Part shown: positions 35,782-49,010 of the stretch, piece after piece
How the letters are laid out: every line of letters begins with the position of its first letter
Position numbering within the stretch: position 1 is the first letter of the stretch
Assembly: GCF_900099645.1 (NCBI RefSeq)
Contig: NZ_FMTL01000003.1
Coordinates: 248,001 to 312,000 of the forward strand
DNA length: 64,000 nt
DNA from: Pseudomonas peli
GTDB lineage: Bacteria > Pseudomonadota > Gammaproteobacteria > Pseudomonadales > Pseudomonadaceae
Direction: 5' to 3'
Notes under the pieces: model-generated
What the model saw: only the letters and a program-made list of their open reading frames with translations
The model's database searches: none
What the model was told of the DNA's origin: nothing
Program-made: the position numbers and the translations under genes

Positions 35782-37017
35782 ATGAATTACATCCTCTATG
35801 CCGTACCGTTCTTCTTTGCCTTGATCGCTCTGGAGCTGCTGCTCGACCGCTGGCGCGGGGTCAGCACCTACCGCTTCTCCGACGCCATCAACAGCCTCAG
35901 CGCCGGGGTGCTGTCGACTACCGTGGGTCTGCTGACCAAGGCCGTCGGGTTACTCACTTACACCCCGGCCTGGCAGCACTTCGGTGTGTTCGAGTTGTCG
36001 GCCAGCAGCCTGTGGGTCTGGCTGTTTGCCTTCGTCTTCTACGACTTCTGTTACTACTGGAACCACCGTCTGGGCCATGAACGCAACGTGCTCTGGGCCG
36101 CGCATTCGGTGCATCACCAGAGTGAGGACTACAACCTCTCCACCGCGTTGCGGCAGACCAGTACCGGCTTCATCTTCGGCTGGATCTTCTACCTGCCGAT
36201 GGCGCTGATTGGCGTGCCGCCGCTGGTATTCCTCACCGTGGCTGCGTTGAACCTGCTGTATCAGTTCTGGGTGCACACCCGGCATATCCCCAAACTGGGC
36301 TGGTTCGAGTGGTTCTTCATCACGCCGTCCAACCACCGTGTGCACCATGCGCAGAATGCCGTGTATATGGATCGCAATTACGGCGGAGTGTTCATTCTCT
36401 GGGATCGGTTGTTCGGCACCTTTCAGGAGGAACTGGATGAAGAACCGGTGATCTTTGGCGTGACCACGCCGCTGGCCAGCTGGAACCCGCTGTGGGCCAA
36501 TGCGCAGTTCTATGTCGCGCTGTGGCGGGACGCGGTACGGGCTGAGTCCTGGTGGGACAAGCTGCGCATCTGGTTTATGCGCACCGGCTGGCGCCCGGCC
36601 GATGTGGCGGCCAAGTACCCGCAGAGCAAGCCGGACCTCAGCCAGTTCGTCAAATTCGATGTGCCGCTGAGCCTGGCGCAGAAGCTCTATGCCGGCGTGC
36701 AGTTCAGTCTGTATGTAGTGGCCGGCACCGTGCTGCTGGGCATGGGCGACACACTGAGCCTGATGCAGGCGCTACTGGGCATCGTCTGGATGGCCGTGGG
36801 GCTGATGATTATCGGCAGCTGGCTGGAAAACCGGCCGACGGCCAGGCGCTGGGAAATGCTTCGTCTGCTGCTCAACCTGCCGGCGGTCTGGCTGGCCCTG
36901 CAGCTTGGCCTGTTGACCGCTCAGCCACTGCTTTGGGCGCTACTGCTGGCCTATAGCCTGCTCAGTGTCGGTGCGCTGTTCTGGACCCCGCGCGGAGATA
37001 CTCCCGTGCCTGCTTAG
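35782..37017 (+). CDS. Sterol desaturase / fatty acid hydroxylase family protein
   Basis: A 411-residue membrane protein of the di-iron fatty acid hydroxylase superfamily. The three histidine clusters are HRLGH (within NHRLGHERN), HSVHH and HRVHH, plus an additional HTRH. Several hydrophobic helices lie before, between and after them, including a C-terminal helical pair. The substrate is not known; relatives hydroxylate lipids or alkylglycerols. A hairpin with 12-bp arms follows the stop at 37040-37076. Confidence 0.9.
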   Translation: MNYILYAVPFFFALIALELLLDRWRGVSTYRFSDAINSLSAGVLSTTVGLLTKAVGLLTYTPAWQHFGVFELSASSLWVWLFAFVFYDFCYYWNHRLGHERNVLWAAHSVHHQSEDYNLSTALRQTSTGFIFGWIFYLPMALIGVPPLVFLTVAALNLLYQFWVHTRHIPKLGWFEWFFITPSNHRVHHAQNAVYMDRNYGGVFILWDRLFGTFQEELDEEPVIFGVTTPLASWNPLWANAQFYVALWRDAVRAESWWDKLRIWFMRTGWRPADVAAKYPQSKPDLSQFVKFDVPLSLAQKLYAGVQFSLYVVAGTVLLGMGDTLSLMQALLGIVWMAVGLMIIGSWLENRPTARRWEMLRLLLNLPAVWLALQLGLLTAQPLLWALLLAYSLLSVGALFWTPRGDTPVPA

Positions 37018-37039
37018 GCATAAACCGCTGCTGGGCCCG

Positions 37040-38276
<1,237 letters not shown>

Positions 38277-38294
38277 CCCCGCCAGGACTTTGTA

Positions 38295-40499
38295 ATGAAC
38301 ACCGAAGGACTCAGTACCCCTGAATTGCAAGATGCCCAGCCGGTCGTCGACGAGGTTGTAGCCGTGGAAGTGCCTGTCATCGAAGCCCCAGTGCCGGTCG
38401 CCCCGGCGCCTGTGGTGATCCATAACCTGGATGACAGCAGCCTGTACATTCACCGCGAGCTGTCGCAGCTGCAATTCAATATCCGCGTGCTGGAACAGGC
38501 GCTGGATGAGTCCTATCCGTTGCTGGAGCGGTTGAAGTTCCTGCTGATCTTCTCCAGCAACCTCGATGAGTTCTTCGAGATCCGCGTGGCTGGGCTGAAG
38601 AAGCAGATCAACTTCGCCCGTGAACAAGCCGGCGCCGATGGCCTGCAGCCGCATCAGGCGCTGGCGCGGATTGCCGAGCTGGTGCACGAGCAGGTGGATC
38701 GTCAGTACGCCATTCTTAACGACACCCTGTTCCCGGCGCTGGCCAAGCACAACGTCAACTTTATCCGTCGGCGCTTCTGGACGGCCAAGCACAAGGCCTG
38801 GGTGCGCCGCTATTTCCGTGATGAGATCGCGCCGATCATCACCCCGATCGGCCTCGATCCAACGCACCCGTTCCCGTTGCTGGTGAACAAGAGCCTGAAC
38901 TTTATCGTCGAGCTGGAAGGTATCGACGCCTTCGGCCGCGACTCTGGTCTGGCGATCATCCCGGCGCCGCGCCTGCTGCCACGCATCATCAAGGTTCCGG
39001 AAGACGTCGGTGGCCCTGGCGACAACTTCGTGTTCCTCTCCTCGATGATCCACGCCCATGCCGATGACCTGTTCCAGGGCATGAAGGTCAAGGGCTGCTA
39101 CCAGTTCCGCCTGACCCGTAACGCCGACCTGTCGGTGGACACCGAGGACGTCGAAGACCTGGCCCGTGCCCTGCGCGGTGAGCTGTTCAGCCGTCGTTAT
39201 GGCGATGCGGTGCGCCTGGAAGTGGTCGACACCTGCCCACGGCCGCTGCTCGATTACCTGCTCAAGCAGTTCAGCCTGACCGAGGCCGAGTTGTACCGGG
39301 TCAATGGTCCGGTCAACCTGACCCGCCTGTTCAGCATCACCGGCCTGGAAAGTCATCCGGAGCTGCAATACACCCCGTTTACCCCGGTGATCCCCAAGCT
39401 GTTGCAGAACGCCGAGAACATTTTCAGTGTGGTCAGTAAGCAGGACATTCTGCTGCTGCACCCCTTCGAGTCGTTCACCCCAGTGGTCGATCTGCTGCGT
39501 CAGGCGGCGAAAGACCCGCACGTACTGGCAATCAAGCAGACGCTATACCGCTCCGGTGCCAACTCGGAGATCGTCGATGCGCTGGTGGAAGCCGCGCGCA
39601 ACGGCAAGGAAGTCACCGCCGTGATCGAGCTACGGGCGCGCTTTGATGAAGAGTCCAACCTGCAGCTTGCTAGCCGCCTGCAGGCCGCTGGCGCGGTGGT
39701 GATCTACGGTGTGGTGGGCTTTAAAACCCACGCCAAGATGATGCTGATTCTGCGCCGCGAGAGTGGCGATATCGTCCGCTACGCCCACCTCGGCACCGGT
39801 AACTACCACGCCGGCAACGCCAAACTGTACACCGACTACAGCCTGCTGACCGCCGATATGGCGCTGTGCGAGGACGTCTCCAAGCTGTTCAGTCAGCTGA
39901 TTGGCATGGGTAAGACCCTGCGCATGAAGAAGCTGCTGCACGCGCCGTTTACCCTGAAAAAGACCCTGCTCGACATGATCGCCCGCGAAACCGCGCTGGC
40001 GGCCGAGGGTAAGCCGGCGCATATCATCGCCAAGTTCAACTCGCTGACTGATCCGAAGATCATCCGCGCGCTGTACAAGGCCAGCCAGACTGGGGTGAAG
40101 ATCGACCTGGTGGTGCGCGGTATGTGCTGCTTGCGTCCAGGGATTGTCGGGGTCTCGCACAACATTCAGGTGCGCTCGATCATTGGCCGTTTCCTGGAGC
40201 ACACGCGGGTGTTCTATTTCTCCAATGGCGGCGAGGAGAAGATCTACCTATCGAGTGCCGACTGGATGGAGCGCAACCTCGACAAGCGCGTCGAGACTTG
40301 CTTCCCGGTGGAAGGCAAGAAGCTGATTCTGCGGGTCAAGAAGGAGCTGGAAAGCTATCTGACCGACAACACCCAGGCCTGGGTGCTGCAGCCGGACGGG
40401 CGTTATCTGCGTGTCAGCCCCAGCGGCAACCAGAATCCGCGCAGCGCTCAGGCTGGCCTACTGGAGAAACTGACTGCACCGCTGATCAGCGCGCGCTAA
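38295..40499 (+). CDS. ppk: Polyphosphate kinase Ppk1
   Basis: A 734-residue Ppk1 that makes polyphosphate from ATP. After a Pro/Val-rich N-terminal extension (about 1-45, not part of the core) come the N domain ([17 protein letters not shown]), the head domain and two phospholipase D-like catalytic domains. The autophosphorylated histidine is H479 (GFKTHAKMM), and [11 protein letters not shown] is the family signature. It lies convergent with ppx, the enzyme that degrades its product, as in P. aeruginosa. Confidence 0.97.
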   Translation: MNTEGLSTPELQDAQPVVDEVVAVEVPVIEAPVPVAPAPVVIHNLDDSSLYIHRELSQLQFNIRVLEQALDESYPLLERLKFLLIFSSNLDEFFEIRVAGLKKQINFAREQAGADGLQPHQALARIAELVHEQVDRQYAILNDTLFPALAKHNVNFIRRRFWTAKHKAWVRRYFRDEIAPIITPIGLDPTHPFPLLVNKSLNFIVELEGIDAFGRDSGLAIIPAPRLLPRIIKVPEDVGGPGDNFVFLSSMIHAHADDLFQGMKVKGCYQFRLTRNADLSVDTEDVEDLARALRGELFSRRYGDAVRLEVVDTCPRPLLDYLLKQFSLTEAELYRVNGPVNLTRLFSITGLESHPELQYTPFTPVIPKLLQNAENIFSVVSKQDILLLHPFESFTPVVDLLRQAAKDPHVLAIKQTLYRSGANSEIVDALVEAARNGKEVTAVIELRARFDEESNLQLASRLQAAGAVVIYGVVGFKTHAKMMLILRRESGDIVRYAHLGTGNYHAGNAKLYTDYSLLTADMALCEDVSKLFSQLIGMGKTLRMKKLLHAPFTLKKTLLDMIARETALAAEGKPAHIIAKFNSLTDPKIIRALYKASQTGVKIDLVVRGMCCLRPGIVGVSHNIQVRSIIGRFLEHTRVFYFSNGGEEKIYLSSADWMERNLDKRVETCFPVEGKKLILRVKKELESYLTDNTQAWVLQPDGRYLRVSPSGNQNPRSAQAGLLEKLTAPLISAR

Positions 40500-40524
40500 G
40501 CAAGGCTGCCACATCTATCTGAAT

Positions 40525-40551
40525 GGCCCTCTCACACTATGGGCGAGGGCC
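40525..40551. terminator. Hairpin between convergent ppk and ppx
   Basis: Arms ggccctc/gagggcc (40525-40531, 40545-40551) with a 13-nt loop, inside the 59-bp gap between the two stop codons. No T-run is present, so this is at most a weak bidirectional terminator. Confidence 0.4.
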
Positions 40552-40558
40552 GTGAGTA

Positions 40559-42061
40559 TCAGCTCACACTCAGTTCAATCCCGATGCGCTTGAGCCACTC
40601 CGCTTCCTGGGTGAAATCTGCCTGGGTCAGCGGGTTGCTCTCCAGCCAGCCTTCAGGGAACTGAATATCCAGGCGCTGTTCGGCCGCTTTTAGCTGCACG
40701 TTGGGCATTTCCTGAGTACCACGGATGTGGTGGAACAGGATGGCAAAGCGCAGCAGCACGCAGAGGCGGATCAGTTTCATGCCCTCGGCGCCGAACTCGG
40801 CAAACTTGTCCTTGGGGATGTTGCGTCGATGGCCGCGCACCAAGAGCGCGAGCATCTGCTGATCCTGTCGCGAGAAGCCGGATAGGTCTGAGTGCTCGAC
40901 TAGGTAAGCGCCGTGCTTGTGGTACTGGTAGTGGGCAATATCCAGGCCGACTTCATGCACCTTGGCCGCCCAGCTGAGCAACTCGCGGTGCCAGTCGTCT
41001 TCCAGCTGCCAATCCCCTGCGACCTTCTCCAGTGCCGAGAGTGCCTTGCTTTCGACCCGTGCGGCCTGCTCCAGGTCGACGTGGTAGCGCTCCATCAGCG
41101 AGCTCAGCGTGCGTTCACGCACGTCTTCATGCTGATGGCGACCCAGCAGGTCGTACAGCACGCCTTCACGCAGCGCGCCTTCGGAATGGCTCATGCGCTG
41201 GATATCACAGGCATCGAAGATTGCTTCGAGAATCGCCAGGCCCGCCGGGAAGATGCCTCGGCGATCTGGCTTGATGCCATCGAGGTCGAGCTTTTCCACC
41301 TCACCAGCCTTGAATACTTTGCGTTTCAGCCAGGCCAGGCCCTGGGCGTTCACTTCGCCTGCGCCAAGGCCCGCCGCTTGAATGGTCAGGCCGATGGCTT
41401 TTATGGTACCGGATGCCCCCACCGCATCTTCCCAGCCCAGGCGGCGCAGAGCGTGCTCAATGCCCATGATCTCCAGTCGCGCCGCCGTGTAGGCCTGGGC
41501 GTAACGCGCCGGGGTGATCTTGCCGTCCTTGAAGAAGCGCTGAGTAAAGCTGACGCAGCCCATCTGCAGGCTTTCGCGCAGCAGTGGTTCGAAGCGCTGG
41601 CCGATGATGAACTCGGTGCTGCCGCCGCCAATATCGGCAACCAGACGCTTGCCAGGGGTGTCTGCGATGCTGTGCGATACGCCGAGGTAGATCAGGCGCG
41701 CTTCTTCACGCCCGGAGATGACTTCCACCGGGTGGCCGAGAATTTCTTCGGCGCGGCGGATAAATTCGCCACGGTTGCGCGCCTCACGCAGGGCATTGGT
41801 GCCCACCACGCGCACTGCGCCTTCCGGCAGGCTGGCGGTCAGCTGGGCGAAGCGGCGCAAGCAATCGAGCCCGCGCTGCATGGCTTCTTCGCTGAGCAGG
41901 CGCTGCTCGTCGATGCCAGCGGCCAACTGGACCTTGTCGCCGAGGCGTTCGAGGATGCGGATCTCGCCATGATCGGCTTTGGCCAGCACCATATGGAAGC
42001 TGTTGGAGCCCAGGTCGATAGCTGCAATCAAAGGAAAAGACTCGGCAGGGGTATGCGGCAT
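40559..42061 (-). CDS. ppx: Exopolyphosphatase Ppx
   Basis: A 500-residue Ppx/GppA enzyme of the ASKHA fold that releases phosphate from polyphosphate ends. Motifs are [17 protein letters not shown] (phosphate 1), the catalytic glutamate region [13 protein letters not shown], and [14 protein letters not shown] (phosphate 2). The C-terminal half is HD-like. Length suits the Pseudomonas form. It is divergent from trxA over 279 bp, a stretch in which I see promoters only in principle. Confidence 0.96.
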   Translation of the reverse strand: MPHTPAESFPLIAAIDLGSNSFHMVLAKADHGEIRILERLGDKVQLAAGIDEQRLLSEEAMQRGLDCLRRFAQLTASLPEGAVRVVGTNALREARNRGEFIRRAEEILGHPVEVISGREEARLIYLGVSHSIADTPGKRLVADIGGGSTEFIIGQRFEPLLRESLQMGCVSFTQRFFKDGKITPARYAQAYTAARLEIMGIEHALRRLGWEDAVGASGTIKAIGLTIQAAGLGAGEVNAQGLAWLKRKVFKAGEVEKLDLDGIKPDRRGIFPAGLAILEAIFDACDIQRMSHSEGALREGVLYDLLGRHQHEDVRERTLSSLMERYHVDLEQAARVESKALSALEKVAGDWQLEDDWHRELLSWAAKVHEVGLDIAHYQYHKHGAYLVEHSDLSGFSRQDQQMLALLVRGHRRNIPKDKFAEFGAEGMKLIRLCVLLRFAILFHHIRGTQEMPNVQLKAAEQRLDIQFPEGWLESNPLTQADFTQEAEWLKRIGIELSVS

Positions 42062-42340
42062 GGCAGAACGATCTCAATGCGGAACCGCGCCATCGTGCCA
42101 CGATAGGCTGGCCCCGCCAACGCATACTGATGTCGCAGGCACAGGCCAAGCCGGCTGCACTAGGGCTCGTGCGGCGGCCGGCCAGGGCTTGCCGGCCGTC
42201 TGAATAAATTGTGACGCAGGCCTTTGCGCGGCTGGCTGGTGACCAGGCCATAGAGAAGCTCAATTGCCACCGCCTTCCTGTGTGGGAAAAGCCGGGCTAT
42301 GATGTCGCCCATCTTTTGCTTACGAACTCGGAGACTTTCC

Positions 42341-42667
42341 ATGAGCGAATTCATCACCAATGTCAGCGATGCCAGTTTCGACCAGGATGTTCTCCAGGCC
42401 GAGGGTCCGGTGCTGGTCGACTACTGGGCTGAGTGGTGCGGCCCGTGCAAAATGATCGCACCGGTGCTCGATGAGATCGCCCAGACCTATCAGGGCAAAC
42501 TGAAAGTCTGCAAGCTGAACATCGATGAAAACCAGGACACCCCGCCGAAGTTCGGTGTGCGTGGCATCCCGACGCTGATGCTGTTCAAGAACGGCAATGT
42601 TGAAGCCACCAAAGTTGGCGCACTGTCCAAGTCGCAACTGGCAGCCTTCCTCGATAGCAACATCTAA
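42341..42667 (+). CDS. trxA: Thioredoxin TrxA
   Basis: A 108-residue classical thioredoxin. The redox centre is WCGPC (C33, C36), with the cis-proline at GIPTLMLF. The ATG at 42341 ([10 protein letters not shown]) is used; a longer frame upstream is not. It reduces cytosolic disulfides with thioredoxin reductase. A clear terminator follows, separating it from rho; the trxA-rho order is widespread in gammaproteobacteria. Confidence 0.97.
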   Translation: MSEFITNVSDASFDQDVLQAEGPVLVDYWAEWCGPCKMIAPVLDEIAQTYQGKLKVCKLNIDENQDTPPKFGVRGIPTLMLFKNGNVEATKVGALSKSQLAAFLDSNI

Positions 42668-42694
42668 GTTGCGCTGAGACGGCAACAAGCCCTG

Positions 42695-42722
42695 AAAGCC
42701 CTGCACATTGCGGGGCTTTTTT
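42695..42722 (+). terminator. Rho-independent terminator of trxA
   Basis: A stem aaagccctgc/gcggggcttt with one mismatch (42695-42704, 42710-42719) and a continued T-run to 42722. It is placed 27 bp after the trxA stop. The following 202 bp up to rho are a leader with no gene. Confidence 0.9.
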
Positions 42723-42924
42723 CTGTCTGGGCGCTAGACGTATGAATAAAACCGGTGTTACATTCGGCCTCGCTGCATTTCCTATGTAGCCCCCTGCAAG
42801 CCGTCGCCGACGCATTCCTATTCGAATCTTTCGATATACAAGCAGGCGATCAAGTCGCCTTCTCAGCGGCGCGGCCTCCCAAGCTAAATAGCTTATTCCC
42901 CTCCTTCATGATTACGTCATTCCT

Positions 42925-44184
<1,260 letters not shown>

Positions 44185-44202
44185 GGCGTTCTTCGCTTTA
44201 TA

Positions 44203-44230
44203 ACAAAAGCCGGGTAAGCCCGGCTTTTGT
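44203..44230 (+). terminator. Terminator after rho
   Basis: A perfect 12-bp stem (acaaaagccggg, 44203-44214; cccggcttttgt, 44219-44230) with a 4-nt loop, 18 bp after the rho stop. The T-rich arm serves as the pause element. Confidence 0.92.
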
Positions 44231-44319
44231 GTGTCTGGAAGCTGGCTTTCCCTTCTGAAAGACCCAGTTCGGCGCTAAACTTTGTCCCCCTATTGCTCGG
44301 CCCGAAACGAGGCATTTGC

Positions 44320-45786
44320 ATGCAGTATCGTGATCTGCGCGACTTTATTCGCGGCCTGGAAGCGCGTGGTGAGCTTAAGCGCATCCAAACGCCGGTTTCC
44401 CCTGTGCTGGAAATGACCGAAATCTGTGACCGTACCCTGCGTAAAGGCGGGCCGGCGTTGCTGTTCGAAAACCCCACAGGGTTTGATGTGCCGGTACTCG
44501 GCAACCTGTTCGGCACGCCCAAGCGCGTGGCCTTGGGTATGGGGGCCGAGGAAGTCAGCGAGCTGCGTGAAATCGGCAAGTTGTTGGCTTTTCTCAAGGA
44601 ACCCGAGCCGCCGAAAGGCCTCAAGGATGCCTGGAACAAGCTGCCGATCTACAAGAAGGTGCTGAGCATGGCGCCTAAGGTGCTGAAGGATGCGCCGTGC
44701 CAGGAAGTGATCGAGGAGGGCGACGACGTCGACCTCAGCAAGCTGCCCGTGCAGACATGCTGGCCAGGTGATGTCGGCCCGTTGATTACCTGGGGCCTGA
44801 CCATCACCAAAGGGCCGAACAAAGAGCGGCAAAACCTCGGTATTTATCGCCAGCAGGTGATTGGTCGCAACAAGCTGATCATGCGCTGGCTCAGCCACCG
44901 CGGCGGCGCGCTGGACTTTCGCGAGTGGTGCCTGAAGTACCCGGGTCGTCCTTATCCTGTGTGTGTGGCGCTGGGTGCTGATCCGGCCACCATCCTGGGC
45001 GCGGTGACACCTGTTCCCGATACGCTGTCTGAATACGCGTTTGCCGGTTTGTTGCGAGGCCACCGCACCGAGCTGATCAAGGCGCGCGGCAGCGATTTGC
45101 AGGTGCCGGCTAGCGCTGAAATCGTTCTCGAGGGGGTGATTCATCCGGGCGAAACCGCGCCGGAAGGCCCTTATGGTGATCACACCGGCTATTACAACGA
45201 AGTCGACACCTTCCCGGTGTTTACCGTCGAGCGCATCACCCGCCGGCAAAAACCGATCTACCACAGCACCTACACCGGTCGTCCGCCGGATGAGCCGGCG
45301 ATTCTCGGCGTGGCGCTGAACGAAGTGTTCGTGCCGATCCTGCAGAAGCAGTTTCCCGAGATCATCGACTTCTACCTGCCGCCGGAAGGCTGCTCGTATC
45401 GCATGGCGGTGGTGACCATCAAGAAGCAGTACCCCGGCCACGCCAAGCGCGTAATGCTCGGTGTGTGGTCGTTCCTGCGACAGTTCATGTACACCAAGTT
45501 CGTCATCGTCACCGACGACGACATCAACGCCCGTGACTGGAACGACGTGATCTGGGCCATCACCACGCGCATGGACCCCAAGCGCGACACGGTGATGATC
45601 GATAATACGCCGATCGACTACCTCGACTTCGCCTCGCCGGTATCCGGCCTGGGCAGCAAGATGGGCCTGGACGCCACCCACAAGTGGCCGGGCGAGACGA
45701 CGCGCGAGTGGGGCCGGGCTATCGTTCAGGATGATGCGATCAAGCAGCGTGTCGACGCGCTGTGGTCTGAGTTGGGAATTGATTGA
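44320..45786 (+). CDS. ubiD: 4-hydroxy-3-polyprenylbenzoate decarboxylase UbiD
   Basis: A 488-residue prenylated-FMN decarboxylase in ubiquinone synthesis. Its N-terminus [22 protein letters not shown] and the prFMN/metal-binding region ([19 protein letters not shown]) are conserved, as is the catalytic glutamate segment [11 protein letters not shown]. The ATG at 44320 is chosen. It overlaps the next gene by one base (TGATG). Its prFMN partner gene ubiX is not in the window. Confidence 0.95.
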   Translation: MQYRDLRDFIRGLEARGELKRIQTPVSPVLEMTEICDRTLRKGGPALLFENPTGFDVPVLGNLFGTPKRVALGMGAEEVSELREIGKLLAFLKEPEPPKGLKDAWNKLPIYKKVLSMAPKVLKDAPCQEVIEEGDDVDLSKLPVQTCWPGDVGPLITWGLTITKGPNKERQNLGIYRQQVIGRNKLIMRWLSHRGGALDFREWCLKYPGRPYPVCVALGADPATILGAVTPVPDTLSEYAFAGLLRGHRTELIKARGSDLQVPASAEIVLEGVIHPGETAPEGPYGDHTGYYNEVDTFPVFTVERITRRQKPIYHSTYTGRPPDEPAILGVALNEVFVPILQKQFPEIIDFYLPPEGCSYRMAVVTIKKQYPGHAKRVMLGVWSFLRQFMYTKFVIVTDDDINARDWNDVIWAITTRMDPKRDTVMIDNTPIDYLDFASPVSGLGSKMGLDATHKWPGETTREWGRAIVQDDAIKQRVDALWSELGID

Positions 45787-46754
45787 TGAAAGTCACCCTG
45801 AACCCTTCAGGCGCGGTACTTGACGTGCAGCCCCACGAACGCATCCTCTATGCGGCACGGCGGCTTGGGTATGACTGCCCGCAGAGCTGCCGCAATGGTA
45901 ATTGCCATATCTGCGCGGCGCTGCTGGTTGAAGGCCGTGTGCAGCAGGGCGGGGTTGAGCTGAGTCAAGGTGAGCTGTTCACCTGCCTGGCCGAACCGCT
46001 GGAAGACTGTGTGCTGCACTGGGATGGTGTGCTGGCCCCTGGCGAGCTGCAGGTGCGTGAGCTGGCCTGCCAGGTGGTCGCGTGTGATGACGTGGGCGGT
46101 GATGTCTTTCGTCTGCGCCTGCAGGCGCCTGCCGGCAAGGTGCCGCGCTACCACGCAGGACAATACCTGCTGCTGCAGCGTGATGGTGACGATTACGCAG
46201 CCTTCTCCCTGGCTTCGGCGCCGCAACGTGGGCGTGAGCTGGAATTGCATGTGCTGGCTCGCGATGAGGCCACGGTTGCGCTGATCGCCCAGCTGCGCCA
46301 TAGCGGCCTGGTACGGGTGAAGCTGCCGTTCGGCGACACCCACCTGGCCGAGTTACCGGATGGGCCGCTGGTGCTGATTGCCGCCGGTACTGGCATGTCG
46401 CAGATGCACAGCTTGATCGAGCACTGCTGCGCCACTGGCTTTGCTCACCCGGTGCACTTGTACTGGGGGGCGCGCCGTCCGGACGACTTCTACGAACTGG
46501 AGCACTGGGCGCAGTGGCAGCAGGTGCCGAATCTATTTCTGCATCAGGTGGTCAGCGACCAGTGCGGCTGGCAGGGTCGTTGCGGCCTGCTGCACGAAGC
46601 AGTACGTGAAGATTTCCCCAGTCTTAAGGCGTTGCATGTCTACGCCAGCGGTTCTCCGGCGATGGTATACGCCACCCTGGATGCGCTGGTGGAGGCCGGT
46701 ATGGATGCCCATCAGATGCGCGCGGATGTATTCGCCTATGCGCCGCGCGGCTGA
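45786..46754 (+). CDS. Ferredoxin-type NAD(P)H-flavin oxidoreductase
   Basis: A 322-residue protein with an N-terminal plant-type [2Fe-2S] domain (C35, C40, C43 and C67; CRNGNCHIC) and a C-terminal FAD/NAD(P)-binding reductase (VLIAAGTGMSQMHSLIEH). The order matches CDP-6-deoxy-delta-3,4-glucoseen reductase-like and oxygenase reductase proteins. The ATG at 45786 overlaps the ubiD stop; a TTG one codon upstream is possible. The ubiD coupling suggests electron supply for flavin or ubiquinone work, but this is inferred. Confidence 0.9.
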   Translation: MKVTLNPSGAVLDVQPHERILYAARRLGYDCPQSCRNGNCHICAALLVEGRVQQGGVELSQGELFTCLAEPLEDCVLHWDGVLAPGELQVRELACQVVACDDVGGDVFRLRLQAPAGKVPRYHAGQYLLLQRDGDDYAAFSLASAPQRGRELELHVLARDEATVALIAQLRHSGLVRVKLPFGDTHLAELPDGPLVLIAAGTGMSQMHSLIEHCCATGFAHPVHLYWGARRPDDFYELEHWAQWQQVPNLFLHQVVSDQCGWQGRCGLLHEAVREDFPSLKALHVYASGSPAMVYATLDALVEAGMDAHQMRADVFAYAPRG

Positions 46755-46765
46755 AGCCTGCGCAT

Positions 46766-46796
46766 AAAAAAGGCCGCCTGATGGGCGGCCTTTTGC
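46766..46796. terminator. Bidirectional terminator
   Basis: Perfect 11-bp arms aaaaggccgcc/ggcggcctttt (46768-46778, 46784-46794) with a 5-nt loop and A/T tracts on both sides. It lies between the convergent reductase and quinone oxidoreductase genes and can stop both. Confidence 0.92.
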
Positions 46797-46808
46797 TACG
46801 CGTGAGGT

Positions 46809-47786
46809 TTAGCGTACGCTGACGACGACTTTACCAACAGCCTTGCGCTGGCCGAGGGTGTTGATCGCCTCCGCCGCTTGCTCCAGTGGGAAGGTCTGCG
46901 ATACCAGCGGCTTGAGTTTGCCTTCGGCGTGCCAGGCAAACAGCTGCTGGAAGTTGGCCGCATTGTCCTGCGGCTGACGCTGGGCAAACGAGCCCCAGAA
47001 CACGCCGACCACGGCCGCGCCCTTGAGCAGGGTCAGGTTAACCGGCAATTCGGGGATGCGCCCGCTGGCAAAACCCACGACCAACAGGCGACCGTTCCAA
47101 GCGATGGAGCGGATGGCGGCATCGAATAGATCGCCACCCACCGGGTCATAGATCACGTCTGCGCCCTGGCCGCCCGTCAGGCGCTTTACTTCATCCTTAA
47201 GGTTGCTTTCGCTGTAGTTGATCAGCTCATCGGCGCCCGCGGCCTTGGCTACTTCGAGTTTTTCCGCGCTGCTGGCAGCGGCAATTACCTTGGCACCCAT
47301 GGCCTTGCCGATTTCCACGGCCGCCAGGCCAACGCCACCGGATGCGCCGAGTACCAGCAGGGTTTCACCTGGTTGCAGGTTGGCGCGCTGCTTGAGGGCG
47401 TGCATCGAGGTGCCGTAGGTCATGCCGAAGGCGGCCGCGCTGGCGAAATCCATGCTCGGCGGAATCGGCATGACGTTGTAGCCAGGCACCGCGACCTCTT
47501 CGGCAAAGCTGCCCCAGCCTGTGAGTGCCATCACCCGGTCGCCGACTTTCAGGTGGTTGACTTTTTCACCAACGGCCGTGACTACGCCAGCGGCCTCGCC
47601 ACCCGGAGAGAACGGGAAGGGCGGCTTGAACTGGTACTTGCCTTCGATGATCAGGGTGTCGGGGAAGTTGACCCCTGCCGCATGCACTTGCAGCAGCACT
47701 TCATTCTTCTTCGCTTCGGGGCTGGCGATTTCTTCCAGTACTAGGGTTTCGGCGGGGCCGAAGGCTTTGCACAGCACGGCTTTCAT
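46809..47786 (-). CDS. NADPH:quinone oxidoreductase (MDR family)
   Basis: A 325-residue zinc-free medium-chain dehydrogenase/reductase of the Qor type. The Rossmann glycine motif is LGASGGVGLAAVEIGKAMG, and the substrate-channel region AGVNFPDTLIIEGKY is conserved. It should reduce quinones or similar enones with NADPH. The ATG at 47786 (MKAVLCKAFGPAETLVLEE) is selected; a longer frame upstream is rejected. Single gene. Confidence 0.93.
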   Translation of the reverse strand: MKAVLCKAFGPAETLVLEEIASPEAKKNEVLLQVHAAGVNFPDTLIIEGKYQFKPPFPFSPGGEAAGVVTAVGEKVNHLKVGDRVMALTGWGSFAEEVAVPGYNVMPIPPSMDFASAAAFGMTYGTSMHALKQRANLQPGETLLVLGASGGVGLAAVEIGKAMGAKVIAAASSAEKLEVAKAAGADELINYSESNLKDEVKRLTGGQGADVIYDPVGGDLFDAAIRSIAWNGRLLVVGFASGRIPELPVNLTLLKGAAVVGVFWGSFAQRQPQDNAANFQQLFAWHAEGKLKPLVSQTFPLEQAAEAINTLGQRKAVGKVVVSVR

Positions 47787-47944
47787 CGGGCTTTTCCTCT
47801 GCGGTTGATGGCCATGCAGTGTAGGTGCGGGCGATATCCGGTCAACAAGCATGCCTGCGCCTGATAGCAATGCATAAGCTTAGGGCTTGGGCTGCCGCCT
47901 GACTGTGGCTATGCTAAGGGCTGAACTGTTGAGGAATACTGCCT

Positions 47945-48361
47945 GTGAAAGTCTGGATCGCATTGCTGCTAGCGCTGTTCCTGCCATTGCTGGCTCAGGC
48001 CAATGAGGAGAAAGAAGCCAAGGAGGGTGAGGCTGCTGCTCCGGTGGTGGCTTACGTGTCGCTGTTCCCGGCGTTGGTGGGGAATTTTGGTGAAGGGCCG
48101 AAGCTCAAGTTCTTCAAGGCCGATATTTCCCTGCGCGTGACGGGGGCGGATATTGAGGCCAAGGTTAAACACCACGACCCGCTGATCCGTAATCAACTGG
48201 TCATGTTGTTCTCCCAGCAAACAGAAGCGGCCATGTCGGCCCCAGGCGCACGTGAGACCTTGCGTGCCGAGGCGCTTAAGCAGGTGCAGGAAGTGCTGAC
48301 ACAGGAAGAAGGCAAGCCGTTGGTGGAAGACTTGCTATTCAACAACCTGATTATTCAATAA
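47945..48361 (+). CDS. FliL-like protein (exported)
   Basis: A 138-residue protein with the C-terminal FliL domain (FKADISLRVTGADIEAKVKHHD, IRNQLVMLFSQQT, LVEDLLFNNLIIQ). In place of FliL's long membrane anchor it has a cleavable-looking signal (MKVWIALLLALFLPLLAQA) and an acidic linker. It starts at GTG 47945 with a gagga site. No flagellar gene is nearby. It is a FliL paralogue of unknown role, seen in other pseudomonads. Confidence 0.87.
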   Translation: MKVWIALLLALFLPLLAQANEEKEAKEGEAAAPVVAYVSLFPALVGNFGEGPKLKFFKADISLRVTGADIEAKVKHHDPLIRNQLVMLFSQQTEAAMSAPGARETLRAEALKQVQEVLTQEEGKPLVEDLLFNNLIIQ

Positions 48362-48389
48362 GCCCATGCTCGGCTGGTGCAGCGCCTTT

Positions 48390-48839
48390 TCAGCGCAGCG
48401 CCAGCACCGCTGCCCATTCCTCGTCACTGACGGGCATCACAGAAAGGCGGCTGCCCTTCTGCACCAGCGGCAACGCCAGCAGTGCACTCTGCGCTTTCAG
48501 CTGCGCCAGCGGGATCACCCGCTTGAACGTCTCGACAAACACCACATCGACTGCGCTCCAGGGGTTCTTGGCGGCACTGGCCTTGGCATCGTAGTAATGG
48601 CTCTGGGGCTCGAGTGCAGTCGGGTCCGGGTAGTGCGCCGAAGCGATGCGAGCGATGCCGGCAATGCCCGGCTCCGGGCAGCTGGAGTGATAAAAGAAGA
48701 ACAGATCACCCGGCTGCATGCCGCGCAGAAAGTTGCGCGCCTGGTAATTGCGCACGCCATCCCAGCGTGCCTGCTTCAGGCGCTGCAGGTCGTGGATCGA
48801 GAGTTCGTCGGGTTCTGACTTCATTAGCCAATAAGGCAT
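48390..48839 (-). CDS. EVE domain protein
   Basis: A 149-residue EVE-domain protein (PUA-like superfamily): MPYWLMKSEPDELSIHDL, WDGVRNYQARNFLRGMQPGD, FFYHSSCPEPGIAGIARI. EVE domains bind modified bases in DNA or RNA and often sit in defence contexts, but here the neighbours are housekeeping genes, which suggests a conserved core role (possibly RNA-related). It is convergent with the FliL-like gene, 28 bp apart. Confidence 0.93.
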   Translation of the reverse strand: MPYWLMKSEPDELSIHDLQRLKQARWDGVRNYQARNFLRGMQPGDLFFFYHSSCPEPGIAGIARIASAHYPDPTALEPQSHYYDAKASAAKNPWSAVDVVFVETFKRVIPLAQLKAQSALLALPLVQKGSRLSVMPVSDEEWAAVLALR

Positions 48840-49010
48840 GAACTTTGCTCCTGTGGTTCGGTCCGTTAGCGGTCAGGTGCTGTTTGCCGGGTGGTATTCG
48901 GCGTGTTGCAGTTTTGCACCCGGCGAATGTGGATGGCAGACGCTGTTGGACCTATAAAAATAATCGCCGCGTATACAGCGTGCGTTATGCCTTTAAGGGG
49001 GAGGCATTCG

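Noticed and set aside
48390..48839. EVE-domain gene as part of a defence system
   Set aside because: EVE domains occur in defence loci, but no restriction, nuclease or helicase gene is nearby and the neighbours are core genes.
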